Shown here in pieces: positions 1-8,253 of a DNA stretch of 64,000 nucleotides (position 1 is its first letter; each line of letters begins with the position of its first letter). The translations under genes and the position numbers were made by a program. The stretch is from the NCBI RefSeq assembly GCF_020618415.1, contig NZ_CP085345.1, forward strand, positions 1,612,001 through 1,676,000. The letters run 5' to 3'. Origin of the DNA: Cupriavidus sp. MP-37. Lineage in GTDB: Bacteria; Pseudomonadota; Gammaproteobacteria; Burkholderiales; Burkholderiaceae. The notes beneath the pieces were generated by a model that was not told the DNA's origin, made no database searches, and worked only from the letters and a program-made list of their open reading frames with translations.

Positions 1-1
1 G

Positions 2-832
2 ATCTGGCTGCGGGTGCCGGACACCATCCGGCTGCAATGGGACGGGCAGCTCGCGCCCGGGGTGTGCGCCAAGGACATGATGCTGTTCCTGTGCGCCACG
101 CTGGGCATGGGCGGCGGGCGCTACCAGGCGCTCGAATACACCGGCAGCGCCGTCGCCGCGCTGCCGCTGCAGGAACGCATGACGCTCACCAACATGAGCA
201 CCGAACTCGGCGCGCAGACCGGGCTGGTGGCGCCCGACGCGGTCACGCTGGAGTGGCTGGCGCAGGCCGGCGTGCCGACGCAGACGCTGGCGTCCATCGA
301 CCTGGACCACTGGCGCACCGATGCCGGCGCGCCGCTGCTGGCGGCGCATCGCTTCGACGCCGCGGCGCTGGTGCCGCAGGTGGCCGCGCCGCACTCGCCC
401 GCCAACAGCGCGCCGGTCGACCGCGCCGCCGGCGAGCCGGTGCAGATTGCCTACCTGGGCGCCTGCACCGGCGCCAAGCTGGAAGACCTGCGCATGGCCG
501 CGCGCGTGCTGCGCGGGCGCCGCGTGGCCGCCGGCGTGACGCTGCAGGTGGCGCCGGCCTCGCGCCGCGACCAGCTGCAGGCCGAGCAGGAAGGCACGCT
601 CGGCATCCTGGCCGACGCCGGCGCCATGCTGCTGCCCAATGCCTGCGGCGCCTGCGCGGGCTATGGCGCGGCCCGCTTCCCGGCGGGCAGCCGCGCCATC
701 GCCTCGACCGCGCGCAACTTCTCGGGCCGCATGGGCGACGCCGGCAGCGCCGTGTGGCTCGGCTCGCCGATGACGGTCGCCGCCAGCGCGGTCACCGGCC
801 GCATCACCGATCCGCGCACCCTGCTGGAGTAA
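2..832 (+). CDS. Aconitase/3-isopropylmalate dehydratase large subunit (LeuC-like), 3' part only
   Basis: The reading frame is open to the first base of the window, so this is the C-terminal ~276 residues of a longer gene (full-length LeuC is ~420-470 aa). It resembles the [4Fe-4S] aconitase-superfamily large subunit: the stretch GACTGAKLEDLRMAARVLRG near the middle and NACGACAGYG further on, where CxxC would supply two iron-sulfur cluster cysteines, followed by STARNFSGRMG and SPMTVAASAVTGRITDPR typical of the LeuC C-terminus. It is followed 49 bp downstream by the matching small subunit, so the two should form one dehydratase/isomerase. The true substrate (isopropylmalate, citraconate, homoaconitate or another 2-hydroxyacid) cannot be told from this fragment. 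Family is confident; specificity is not. Confidence 0.85.
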   Translation: MWLRVPDTIRLQWDGQLAPGVCAKDMMLFLCATLGMGGGRYQALEYTGSAVAALPLQERMTLTNMSTELGAQTGLVAPDAVTLEWLAQAGVPTQTLASIDLDHWRTDAGAPLLAAHRFDAAALVPQVAAPHSPANSAPVDRAAGEPVQIAYLGACTGAKLEDLRMAARVLRGRRVAAGVTLQVAPASRRDQLQAEQEGTLGILADAGAMLLPNACGACAGYGAARFPAGSRAIASTARNFSGRMGDAGSAVWLGSPMTVAASAVTGRITDPRTLLE

Positions 833-881
833 CGCCGCGGCCCCCACCTCGTGCCCGCCGCCGGCGGGACAGACTTCCCGC

Positions 882-1403
882 ATGACCTCTGCCTCCGCCC
901 CCGCCCCTGCCGGCCGCCTCTGGCGCTTCGGCGACAACATCGACACCGATGCCATGGCCCCGGCCGTGCTGATGAAAGCGCCGCTGCCGGTGCTGGCCCG
1001 GCATTGCCTGGCCGCGCTGCGCCCGGAGTTTCCCGAGCGCGTGCGCCCCGGCGACGTGCTGGTGGCGGGCGCCAACTTCGGCATCGGCTCCTCGCGCGAG
1101 CAGGCGCCGCAGGCGCTGCGCGAACTGGGCGTAGGCGCGGTGGTGGCGCAATCGTTCGGGGGGCTGTTCTATCGCAACGCCATCAACCTGGGCCTGCCGG
1201 TGCTGGTCTGCGCCGACACCAGCCGTCTGACCGACGGCGCGCACGCGGTGCTGGACCTGGATAGCGCGCAGTTGCGGCTGGACGATGGCAGCGTGGCGGC
1301 GTGCGAACCGATCCCGGCGTTCCTGCGCGCCATCCTGGCCGCGGGCGGGCTGGTGCCGCACCTGAAGGCGCGCCTGGCGCGCGAACGCGGCCGCCCGGAC
1401 TGA
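882..1403 (+). CDS. Aconitase-family small subunit (LeuD-like)
   Basis: 173-residue protein of the swivelling small-subunit fold of 3-isopropylmalate dehydratase. Diagnostic motifs are FGDNIDTDAMAPA at the N-terminus (substrate-binding loop), GANFGIGSSREQAPQAL in the middle (the GSSREQAP serine/arginine loop) and QSFGGLFYRNAINLGLPVL. It completes the dehydratase with the upstream large subunit and is presumably co-transcribed with it (49-bp gap). LeuD proteins of the leucine pathway are usually ~200 aa; this shorter form is typical of the LeuC2/LeuD2-type paralogues, so a role outside leucine biosynthesis is possible. No leuB or leuA lies next to it here. Confidence 0.85.
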   Translation: MTSASAPAPAGRLWRFGDNIDTDAMAPAVLMKAPLPVLARHCLAALRPEFPERVRPGDVLVAGANFGIGSSREQAPQALRELGVGAVVAQSFGGLFYRNAINLGLPVLVCADTSRLTDGAHAVLDLDSAQLRLDDGSVAACEPIPAFLRAILAAGGLVPHLKARLARERGRPD

Positions 1404-1418
1404 AGCCGGCGCGGCCGC

Positions 1419-2117
1419 TCAGGCCGTGGGTGGCGTGCGCAGCAGCGCCAGCGCCTCTTCGTCGCTGGTCTGGCTGAAGTCGAGATAGAAGGCGCCGACC
1501 GCGCCGAAGCTGGGCGGCGTGTTCAGGCAGATCACTTCGTCGGCGGCCGATGCCAGGCTGGCCAGCCCGTCCTGCGAACCCACCGGGGTAGCCGCGATCA
1601 CGCGCGCCGCGCCGGCCATGCGCACGCCTTCGAGCGCGGCGCGCATGGTGGCGCCGGTGGCGACGCCGTCATCGACCACGATCACCACGCGTCCGGCGCG
1701 CGCCGGCACCGGCTTGCCGCCGCGGTAGCGCTGCTGGCGCCGCGCGATCTCGTCGAGCTGGCGCCCGCGCTCGGCATCGAAGCTGCCGCTGTCGACGGCG
1801 CGGCGGGCCCACGGATCGTCATTGACCACCGTGTGCGGTCCGCCGCCGCCGGCATCGCCCTCCACCACCGCGCCCAGTGCCAGCTCCGGGTAGCCCAGCG
1901 CGCCGATCTTGCGCACCAGCAGCACGTCGAGCTGCCCATCGAGCGCGCGTGCCACCTCGAACGCCACCGGCACGCCGCCGCGCGGCAACGCCAGCACCAG
2001 CGGCGGCTGGCCCAGTTGCGCGGCGCCAAAGCCCAGCCCGGCCAGGTGGCGGCCGAGGTATTGGCCGGCCTCGCGGCGGTCGGCAAAGCACGGGGGCAAG
2101 GACATGGCGGTTTCCAT
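1419..2117 (-). CDS. Phosphoribosyltransferase-domain protein
   Basis: 232-residue protein with a type I PRTase fold. The PRPP-binding motif is clear: VVIVVDDGVATGATM at about residues 140-154. The N-terminal half has LALPRGGVPVAFEVARAL and DVLLVRKIGALGYPELALGAV, the usual signature of the predicted phosphoribosyltransferases (COG1926 type) whose substrate is unknown. The C-terminus (GAVGAFYLDFSQTSDEEAL) matches that subgroup. The start at 2117 has no good Shine-Dalgarno; an internal ATG at 2105 (MSLPPCF) is an alternative. It is convergent with the LeuD-like gene (15-bp gap). Function in nucleotide salvage or nucleobase modification is only a family-level guess. Confidence 0.8.
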   Translation of the reverse strand: METAMSLPPCFADRREAGQYLGRHLAGLGFGAAQLGQPPLVLALPRGGVPVAFEVARALDGQLDVLLVRKIGALGYPELALGAVVEGDAGGGGPHTVVNDDPWARRAVDSGSFDAERGRQLDEIARRQQRYRGGKPVPARAGRVVIVVDDGVATGATMRAALEGVRMAGAARVIAATPVGSQDGLASLASAADEVICLNTPPSFGAVGAFYLDFSQTSDEEALALLRTPPTA

Positions 2118-2371
2118 GGGGGGAGGGGGGACAGCCAGCGCAGGCGGTCCCTCCGCCCAATATAGACCCTGGCGCTGCCCGCGGCGGCGGCGTACGGACC
2201 ACAGGCAGCGGCGAGCCAGCGTGACCGGGCGCCATTAGGCGCACGCGTGCAACAGTGTGTTGAGGCTGGGGTGGCTGACTACGCCGCAGTGCAGCATTAC
2301 GATGGCGGCTGGCACTGACAACGCCGCACCGACATTGCCGGGCAGCCATAGCCTGCGCCCGGCCCGATCGC

Positions 2372-2572
2372 ATGAGCCCTGACATGACCACACCCTCCCC
2401 CGCCCGCGCCGCGACGGCGCAACCCCAGCACGACGCCACCGCAGACATTTCCCCGCTGGCCGCCCCCGACATTCCGTTCGGTTCGCTCGAAGCCGCCGCG
2501 ATGGCCGAGCTGCCCTACACCTTCCGCCCGGCCGGCACCTGCACCCGCTACTACAACGAGTTCTTCGGCTAA
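2372..2572 (+). CDS. Small hypothetical protein (66 aa)
   Basis: Short frame with coding-like GC3 and no recognisable domain. The N-terminal half is low-complexity (Pro/Ala/Thr); the C-terminal half is more ordered and aromatic (PYTFRPAGTCTRYYNEFFG). A second ATG lies at 2384. Its stop codon overlaps the stop codon of the convergent LysR gene by 2 bp, which supports a real gene boundary. The start has no strong ribosome-binding site. It could be a small regulatory or secreted peptide, or chance; I do not recognise it. Confidence 0.4.
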   Translation: MSPDMTTPSPARAATAQPQHDATADISPLAAPDIPFGSLEAAAMAELPYTFRPAGTCTRYYNEFFG

Positions 2573-3459
2573 GGCGCGGACGGCGCGGGCGGCGCGCCCG
2601 CCGCCATCACGGTCTCGCACAGCGCGGCCAGCCGCGCCGCCATGTCCCGCGCGGCGGCCGGCAGGTCAGGCTGCGCGTGCAGGCTCAGTTCGATATCCGG
2701 CACCGTGGCGGGCCAGCCGTGCTCCAGCACGGTGTGATGCGCCGTGGCCAGCCGCCGCGGCAGCAGCGTCACGCCCAGGCCGTCGGCCACCGCCGCCAGG
2801 ATGCTGGCCAGGCTGGCGCTGACAAAGGCCACGCGCCAGCGCCGGCCGCCGGCGTCGAGCGCGTGCGTCATCTCGCCGCGATACAGGCCGCCCACCGGAA
2901 ACGCCACCAGCGGCACCGGGTCGCGCGCCACCGCGGGGCGGCTGCGGCTGTCGATCCAGCACAGCGGCTCGGGCCAGCTGGCCAGCCCCTGCGCCTGGCC
3001 GGTGCGCTGCTTGACCAGCACCAGGTCCAGCTCGCGGTCCTGGAAGCGCTGCCACAGCTCGTGGCTCATGCCGCTGGTCACCTCCAGCCGCATGCCCGGC
3101 CAGTCATCGGCAAACCCGGCCAGCACCGGCGTCAGCGGCCGCGCGGCAAAGTCCTCGGGCACGCCCAGCCGGATCTCGCCCTGGCCCGCGCTCTGGCGCA
3201 GCTGCCCCACCGCCTCGGCCATCAGTTGCTGCAACCGGCGCGCATAGCCGAGCAGGCGCTCGCCTTCCGGCGTGGTGGTGACATAGCGGCCGCCGCGGTC
3301 CAGCAGCACGCAGCCCAGCTGCTCCTCCAGCCGGCGCACCTGCTGGCTGACGGTGGACTGGGTCAGGTGCACGCGTTGGGCGGCGCGGGTAAAGCTGCCG
3401 CTCTCGGCGACGGCGACGAAGCTCTGCAGCAGCACAGGGTCGAGACGGCAATCTTGCAT
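2569..3459 (-). CDS. LysR-family transcriptional regulator
   Basis: 296 residues. The N-terminal winged helix-turn-helix is standard for LysR: LLQSFVAVAESGSFTRAAQR, then HLTQSTVSQQVRRLEEQLGC, then DRGGRYVTTTPEGERLLGYA. The rest is a periplasmic-binding-protein-like effector domain (EIRLGVPEDFAARPLTPVLA at about residues 95-115; VADGLGVTLLPRRLA near 225). It is divergently transcribed from the deaminase/MFS pair that starts at 3636, and the 176-bp AT-richer gap between them (around 3470-3540) probably holds its operator. LysR regulators commonly control the divergent operon, so a purine or related nitrogen-compound signal is a reasonable guess, not shown by sequence. Confidence 0.9.
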   Translation of the reverse strand: MQDCRLDPVLLQSFVAVAESGSFTRAAQRVHLTQSTVSQQVRRLEEQLGCVLLDRGGRYVTTTPEGERLLGYARRLQQLMAEAVGQLRQSAGQGEIRLGVPEDFAARPLTPVLAGFADDWPGMRLEVTSGMSHELWQRFQDRELDLVLVKQRTGQAQGLASWPEPLCWIDSRSRPAVARDPVPLVAFPVGGLYRGEMTHALDAGGRRWRVAFVSASLASILAAVADGLGVTLLPRRLATAHHTVLEHGWPATVPDIELSLHAQPDLPAAARDMAARLAALCETVMAAGAPPAPSAP

Positions 3460-3635
3460 GGCGGCGGAGGTATTGGTTTATCCACTGCCGGCGATTTCAT
3501 CATTTAATTTCCCAATTACCAAGGGCGGCGCTACAGTTCGGCACGATGGCCGGCCTGGCGTCCGGGCTGCCATCGGTCTGACTTCAAGCACCATGCCGCG
3601 TTGCGCGCGAGCATGTACCCACTTTTCTGCCAACC

Positions 3636-4094
3636 ATGACGACTCACCAGGATTTCATGCGGGAGGCGGTGCGCCTCGCGGTGGCCAACCGCGACCGCGG
3701 CGCGCGCCCGTTCGGCGCCGTACTGGTGCTCGACGGCGAAGCCGTCGCCACCGGCGTCAACGACATCGTCCACAGCCACGATCCCACCACCCATGCCGAG
3801 ATGGAGGCGCTGCGCGCCGCCGCGCGCAAGCTGGGCCGGCCCGACCTGCGCGGCAGCGTGGTCTATGCCAGCGGCCATCCGTGCCCGATGTGCCTGGCGG
3901 CGATGACCATGGCCGGGGTGCAGGCGGTCTACTACGCCTTCGACAACCAGGATGCCGCGCCCTACGGCATGTCGAGCGAGGCCGCCTACCAGGCGCTGCG
4001 CCTGCCGCTCGACCCGCCGCCGCTGCCGCTGACGCGGGTGCCGGTCGACCTCTCCGCCGCGCAGCTCTACGGCATGCGCGCGCGCCGTGGCTGA
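3636..4094 (+). CDS. Nucleoside/guanine deaminase (cytidine-deaminase fold)
   Basis: 152-residue zinc hydrolase of the cytidine/deoxycytidylate deaminase superfamily. The zinc-binding and catalytic motifs are intact: HAEME (zinc His plus proton-shuttle Glu) around residue 53 and PCPMC (two zinc cysteines) around residue 85. The protein is close in length and motif layout to bacterial guanine deaminases (GuaD) and tRNA-adenosine deaminases. Absence of the TadA RNA-binding tail, presence of YYAFDNQDAAPYGM and pairing with a transporter favour a free-base deaminase. The next gene overlaps it by 8 bp, so they are translationally coupled. Guanine deaminase is the best guess; substrate not proven. 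Confidence 0.8.
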   Translation: MTTHQDFMREAVRLAVANRDRGARPFGAVLVLDGEAVATGVNDIVHSHDPTTHAEMEALRAAARKLGRPDLRGSVVYASGHPCPMCLAAMTMAGVQAVYYAFDNQDAAPYGMSSEAAYQALRLPLDPPPLPLTRVPVDLSAAQLYGMRARRG

Positions 4095-5355
4095 GGGCGC
4101 CCGGCCGGCGCATTGCGCGCCACCGCGCTGGCTGGTGCTGGCGGCCGTGGCCGGCATCGGCCTGAACCTGCGGCCGTTCCTGACCGCGGTGGGGCCGCTG
4201 GCGCCGGCCATCCGCGGCGGCACCGGCCTCAGCTACCAGGGCATGGCGTGGCTGACGCTGCTGCCGATGCTGCTGATGGGGGTGGGGGCGTTCTTCGGCC
4301 CCGCCATCCGCGCGCGGCTGGGCGCGCGCACCGCGGTGCTGGGCGCGCTGGCCCTGCTTGGCGCCGGCTGCGCGCTGCGGCTGGGCGTGGCCGGCGGCGC
4401 CTGGCTGATCGCCTCGGCGGCGCTGTGCGGGCTGGGCGTGGCGGTGGTGCAGGCGGCGTGCCCGGGACTGGTCAAGCAGGAATTCCCGGCGCGTGTGGCG
4501 CCGGTGATGGGCCTGTATTCGGCGGCCCTGATGGGCGGCGGCGCGCTGGGCGCGCAGCTGTCGCCGTATGTGACCGAGCTGGCCGGCAGCTGGCGCGAGG
4601 CGCTGGCGCTGTGGACCGTGCCCGCGCTGGCGGCGCTGGCACTGGCGTGGGTGGCGCTGCCGCGCGGCCCGGCCCGCCAGCCGGCCCTGGCCGCGGCTGC
4701 ACTGGCAGGCCGCCCGGCCTGCGCCGCCGGCAAGACGCGCGCGCTGCTGCGGCGGCCGCGCACCTGGCTGCTGATGGCCTGCTTCGGCGTGATGAACGGC
4801 GGCTATGCCTCGCTGGTGGCATGGCTGGCGCCGTTCTACCAGAGCCATGGCTGGAGCGCGCCGGCCAGCGGCTCGCTGGTGGCGCTGATGGCCGTGGCGC
4901 AGGCCGCGGCGGCGCTGCTGCTGCCGGCGCTGGCGGCGCGCCGCCTGGACCGGCGCGCGTGGATGGCACTGGCGCTGGCCCTGCAGGTCGCCGGCTTCGC
5001 CGGGCTGGCGCTGTGGCCGGACGCCGCCCCGCACGCCTGGGCCGTGATCGGCGGCGCCGGCCTGGGCGGCTGCTTTGCGCTGTACCTGGTGGTAGCGCTG
5101 GACCACCTGCCCGATCCCGACAGCGCCGGCGCGCTGAGCGCGGTGATGCAGGGCGGCGGCTTCCTGCTGGCGTCGCTGGCACCGTGGCTCACCGCCATGC
5201 TGCAGGCCCGCACCGGCAGCTTTGCCGCAGGCTGGTGGTACCACCTGGCGTGTGCGGCGGTGGTCGGCGTCCTGACCATGCGGCTGGACCCGGCGCGCTA
5301 CGGCGCGTCCTTTGCGTTGCCGGCGCCCGCCGGCTGTGCGCGGCAGGCGGGATGA
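4087..5355 (+). CDS. MFS transporter, CynX/NimT family
   Basis: 422-residue inner-membrane protein with about 12 hydrophobic segments. The N-terminus (GIGLNLRPFLTAVGPLAPAI, then GLSYQGMAWLTLLPM) matches the CynX/NimT (cyanate or 2-nitroimidazole) branch of the major facilitator superfamily. It starts with GTG overlapping the deaminase stop codon by 8 bp, so it is co-expressed with the deaminase and probably moves its substrate or product. The pair is divergent from the LysR gene, a likely regulator. The family is clear from the motif; the actual substrate cannot be read from sequence. Confidence 0.85.
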   Translation: MAEGARPAHCAPPRWLVLAAVAGIGLNLRPFLTAVGPLAPAIRGGTGLSYQGMAWLTLLPMLLMGVGAFFGPAIRARLGARTAVLGALALLGAGCALRLGVAGGAWLIASAALCGLGVAVVQAACPGLVKQEFPARVAPVMGLYSAALMGGGALGAQLSPYVTELAGSWREALALWTVPALAALALAWVALPRGPARQPALAAAALAGRPACAAGKTRALLRRPRTWLLMACFGVMNGGYASLVAWLAPFYQSHGWSAPASGSLVALMAVAQAAAALLLPALAARRLDRRAWMALALALQVAGFAGLALWPDAAPHAWAVIGGAGLGGCFALYLVVALDHLPDPDSAGALSAVMQGGGFLLASLAPWLTAMLQARTGSFAAGWWYHLACAAVVGVLTMRLDPARYGASFALPAPAGCARQAG

Positions 5356-5440
5356 AACCGGCTTGGCCGCGCTGAGGGCGGACGGCTGATACCAGTCTGG
5401 CCTTCAATCCGCTCAACCGCTGCGCGCGGCAGACGCGCGG

Positions 5441-5578
5441 TCAGCGCGCCGGTGCGGCCTCCACCATGGCGGTGGCATCGGCCGGCACCGGTGCCTGCGG
5501 CAGCGCGAACAATGCCGCGGCCGGCGGCGACAGACCCTGCAGCCATTGCAGGGCAAGCACGATAAGCATGACCGGCAT
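5441..5578 (-). CDS. Small hydrophobic hypothetical protein (45 aa)
   Basis: A 45-codon frame whose ATG at 5578 has an excellent ribosome-binding site (aaggagg, 5 nt upstream). It begins MPVMLIVLALQWLQGL, one hydrophobic segment, then a Pro/Ala-rich tail. The longer frame upstream to 5626 lacks a Shine-Dalgarno and is not preferred. It could be a small membrane protein or a cleaved signal-peptide product. No family is recognised. Support is the SD and hydrophobic start only. Confidence 0.45.
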   Translation of the reverse strand: MPVMLIVLALQWLQGLSPPAAALFALPQAPVPADATAMVEAAPAR

Positions 5579-5667
5579 GGCGCCTCCTTCCCGCGTACGT
5601 GGCCACTTCCCACTGGTATAGCGCATTGCGCCCGGGCGGCGCCATGCCGACGACCGGCATCGTCACT

Positions 5668-5684
5668 GCGTACCTGTTTCTGCG
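5668..5684 (+). repeat. Outlying origin-type 17-bp box
   Basis: GCGTACCTGTTTCTGCG, an exact member of the 17-bp box family that fills the replication origin ~48 kb away. It lies in the intergenic gap between the small hydrophobic gene and the His-tailed lipoprotein gene. By analogy it should be a binding site for the replication initiator. Confidence 0.7.
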
Positions 5685-5889
5685 TCCCTGCCGGGCAGTC
5701 CCGGCCACGGTAGCGGCCGCGCCCGGCGCGCCCGCCTTGCGAGATTTATTTCGCATGTAACGTCACATTACCTTCAAGGCTGTGCCCGCGGGCCGTCCGT
5801 GAGGTCCGCCACGGTACCCGCAAAGCCTTGCCTGGCAACGGTTTCTGGCGGGGCATGCGGGCCTGGCGGGGGTTCGCGCGTGCAGGCAC

Positions 5890-5914
5890 CACTTGTGAGA
5901 CAGGCTTACAAGTG
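5890..5914. promoter_or_regulatory. Inverted repeat CACTTGT-N11-ACAAGTG, candidate operator
   Basis: Perfect 7-bp arms separated by 11 bp, about 70 bp upstream of the lipoprotein start at 5984. The 18-bp centre-to-centre arm spacing would place both arms on one DNA face for a dimeric regulator. The arm ACAAGTG also recurs twice near 60.63-60.66 kb. Regulator unknown. Confidence 0.4.
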
Positions 5915-5983
5915 CAAGCGCGCAGCGCGGGGACCGGCCGCTACATTGAAGCCGTGTCCAACGCGATCCCGCCAGGAGCCAAG

Positions 5984-6106
5984 ATGAAACGAGCCCTCTC
6001 GCTGGTGGTGCTGCTGTCTACCACCGCCGCACTGCTGTCCGCCTGCATCGTGGTGCCCCCGCGCGGCGGCCCGCCGCCGCGCCACCACCATCATCACCAC
6101 TACTGA
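5984..6106 (+). CDS. Small lipoprotein with histidine tail (40 aa)
   Basis: A 40-residue protein starting MKRALSLVVLLSTTAALLSA and then Cys, a classic lipoprotein signal with lipobox LSAC. The mature part would be only ~20 residues: CIVVPPRGGPPPR followed by six histidines and Tyr. The ATG at 5984 is preceded by caggagcc, a good ribosome-binding site; longer in-frame starts upstream are not supported. A natural polyhistidine tail on a tiny lipoprotein suggests metal (Ni/Zn/Cu) binding in the periplasm, an inference only. It lies 40 bp upstream of the next secreted-protein gene and may be co-transcribed with it. Confidence 0.7.
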   Translation: MKRALSLVVLLSTTAALLSACIVVPPRGGPPPRHHHHHHY

Positions 6107-6146
6107 TTCCACTACTGATTCCGTCACCGCCCAAAGGAGCCCTCCC

Positions 6147-6464
6147 ATGAAACGCCAACTCCTGCTTGCTGCAGCCGTCCTTGCCACGGGCGGCGCCTTC
6201 GGACTGACCGCCCCTGCCGAAGCCCATCCGGCGCCCGCCGCCCACGGCTACGGCCACCCGCCGCCGCCGCCGCGCTACGAGCCGCACCCGGCCGCGCGCC
6301 GCGGCCAGGTCTGGGTGCCAGGCCACTGGGAAGCCCGCGGCGGGCGCTACGCCTGGCGCGGTGGCTACTGGCAGCCGCAGCGCGTCGGCTACCGCTACGT
6401 GCCCGAGCGCTGGGTGCGCGGCCCGCACGGCTGGGTCATGCGCCCGGGCCGCTGGGTACGCTGA
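6147..6464 (+). CDS. Secreted YXWGXW-repeat-like protein
   Basis: 105 residues with a cleavable signal peptide (MKRQLLLAAAVLATGGAFGL, cleavage probably after AEA). The mature protein is Pro/His-rich, then has tandem aromatic-Gly-Arg units: VWVPGHWEARGGRYAWRGGY, WQPQRVGYRYVPERWV and HGWVMRPGRWVR. This is the pattern of the YXWGXW repeat family of small periplasmic/outer-surface proteins common in beta-proteobacteria, whose function is unknown. The start has an excellent Shine-Dalgarno (aaaggag) 9 nt upstream. Probably one transcription unit with the lipoprotein before it. Confidence 0.8.
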   Translation: MKRQLLLAAAVLATGGAFGLTAPAEAHPAPAAHGYGHPPPPPRYEPHPAARRGQVWVPGHWEARGGRYAWRGGYWQPQRVGYRYVPERWVRGPHGWVMRPGRWVR

Positions 6465-7189
6465 GCCGGGCGGCCGGCGCCATCATCCCGCCTCGCGGCC
6501 TGCTCCCCACCGATGGGTGGTGGCAAGCCCCGCGCGGGCGGTGGCGCCGGCGCCGCAGCGTTCATCCATGGTTGCAACCGCGCCTCATCCAGAAGCACTA
6601 GACCATGTGCGCGAAGTGGCGGTAAATCTGCCGCATTGATTTCACAACCATTCTTTCCGCAGCGCGTTTCATAATTGGAGCAGCGCCGCTGAGGGTGTAT
6701 TCCGGACACCCCTCAATAGGGTTATAAAATCGTCATACGGGGCTATGGATAATAGAATCTGTTTCAGATTTGCAACCAATTAAATTCTGAATGTCACATC
6801 GGTGAAACCACCCAGAACGGCGCCGGCGCGCCGTTCCCGGAACCTGGCAGGTATAAATACGATATATTTGAAGGGATTATGAAGGTCCTTTCATTCCCGC
6901 CTTCATTCCACCCCGGACCCACTTGCTTGCATTCCCCTCCCCCAGCCCATAAGATGAATTCCAACTGATTTAGGAGCAAGCAGCACCCGGGTTCGGGTTT
7001 CGGGGTCATCCTTCCAGTCATGGGCAAGTTCCCGCCACAACAACGGAACCGTCCGGCATGGAAGCATGGGGGTCAGCCACAGCGCCAGCCACCAGTCACC
7101 AGCCATCGCGGTGACGGCGGTCCTGTCACGTCTTCCATACGCAAAGTGCCCCGTAGTCCGCCCCCGGGTAAAAACGGGGAGTGAAGTTC
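6465..7189. other. Long AT-rich intergenic region upstream of the first LuxR gene
   Basis: About 725 bp without a convincing gene. Around 6720-6800 it is clearly AT-richer than the rest of the window (ggttataaaatcg, ggataatagaat, caattaaattctg), so promoter elements for the regulator at 7190 probably lie here. It also holds the symmetrical element at 6815-6836. Frames that cross it have no Shine-Dalgarno and no family match. Confidence 0.5.
6815..6836. promoter_or_regulatory. Palindromic element gaacggcg-N6-cgccgttc
   Basis: Perfect 8-bp arms around a 6-bp centre in the long leader before the LuxR-type regulator gene. It has no following T-run, so it is more likely an operator or RNA hairpin than an intrinsic terminator. 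Confidence 0.35.
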
Positions 7190-8167
7190 ATGAATGCGTT
7201 GCTGATCGAGGAGCATCCGCTGCTCCGGCTCGGGCTATTGCAGATGCTCGAGAACATCGAGGAATCCGCGCAGGTGGCAGCCATTGCACCCGCGGATATC
7301 GCCAGGCTGGACGCCCGGCACCATCATGCGGACCTGCTCGTGTTCGGCATGCCCGCCGACCCCGGGCCCGGCTGGGGGTTGCTGGAACAGGCCCGGCAGA
7401 CGCTCGCGCCGCAACGCATCCTGATCCTTGCCGACACCCTGCCCCTGCACGTGCCGAGCGCAGACAGCGCGCGCGGCATCTGCGGCTGCCTGCCCAAGTC
7501 CGCTTCGCTGGCGGTGATCGAGGCCGCCATCCGCATGGCCGTGTCCGGCGTCCAGGGGCTGGTCTTCGCGGCCGAAACCGGCACCCTGCCCTCGGCGTCG
7601 CGCTCGGCGATGCCGGCCACGCAATCACTCGCCTCGGCTGCGCCGCTGCCGCTCAGCGCCGCGCATCCGGCCCAACCGCCGGGGGAGCAGCTGGCGCTGG
7701 CGTCCTGCGCCAGCACCCCGCGCGCCGCCTTGCGTACCACCGTGGCGCTGCGCGACCTGACCGAATTGCGGCCCGGCCAGCCGCTGTCCGCACCGGCCCC
7801 GGCGGTCTCGCCAACGCCCGCTGCCATGCCGCTGAGCGAGGAAGAACCCGGCTACGACGAGGCTGAGATGCTGAAGATCACGCCGCGCCAGTACGAGGTG
7901 CTGGTGCTGCTGGCGCGCGGTTATCCGATCAAGACCGTCAGCCGCATGCTCAATATCTCGGTGGCAACGGTGAAGAGCCACGCCTGCACGCTGTACCAGC
8001 GGCTCAAGGTGCGCAACAAGGGCGAAGCCGTCTACGCGGCCCTGCAGCGCGGCGCCACGCTGGAATGGGTCAGCGGCGACGAACGCATCACGCGCGAAAC
8101 CAATGGCGCCGGGTTGGCGCCAAGGCGCAACGAACCGCCGTGCCAGGCGGTCAGGCCGGCGGTCTGA
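7190..8167 (+). CDS. Orphan LuxR/NarL-type regulator with degenerate receiver (left flank of EPS locus)
   Basis: 325 residues. The N-terminal ~120 residues are receiver-like (NALLIEEHPLLRLGLLQML, ADLLVFGMPAD, ILILAD, GCLPKSAS). The phosphoacceptor Asp expected in a DLVLLDxxMP pattern is missing (VFGMP) and the acidic pair is EE. A ~110-residue Ala/Pro-rich linker leads to a GerE/LuxR helix-turn-helix: KITPRQYEVLVLLARGYPIK, then MLNISVATVKSHACTLYQRL and VRNKGEAVYAAL. ATG at 7190 has ggggag 9 nt upstream. It is a close paralogue of the regulator at 47018-47842 on the far side of the EPS genes, and directly precedes the first EPS operon. No cognate histidine kinase is nearby, so phosphorylation-independent control of EPS is inferred. 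Confidence 0.85.
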   Translation: MNALLIEEHPLLRLGLLQMLENIEESAQVAAIAPADIARLDARHHHADLLVFGMPADPGPGWGLLEQARQTLAPQRILILADTLPLHVPSADSARGICGCLPKSASLAVIEAAIRMAVSGVQGLVFAAETGTLPSASRSAMPATQSLASAAPLPLSAAHPAQPPGEQLALASCASTPRAALRTTVALRDLTELRPGQPLSAPAPAVSPTPAAMPLSEEEPGYDEAEMLKITPRQYEVLVLLARGYPIKTVSRMLNISVATVKSHACTLYQRLKVRNKGEAVYAALQRGATLEWVSGDERITRETNGAGLAPRRNEPPCQAVRPAV

Positions 8168-8253
8168 ATGACGGCCTGAGAGATTTGCCGCGCGCCGCGC
8201 CCGCACAGACGGGCCGGCGCCAACCCGGCGCTTGCCGGACGGGAGGGGTCATC

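Noticed and set aside
5984..6106. Cloning artefact (His tag)
   Set aside because: The His run is part of a natural signal-bearing lipoprotein, with mixed cac/cat codons and genomic flanks.
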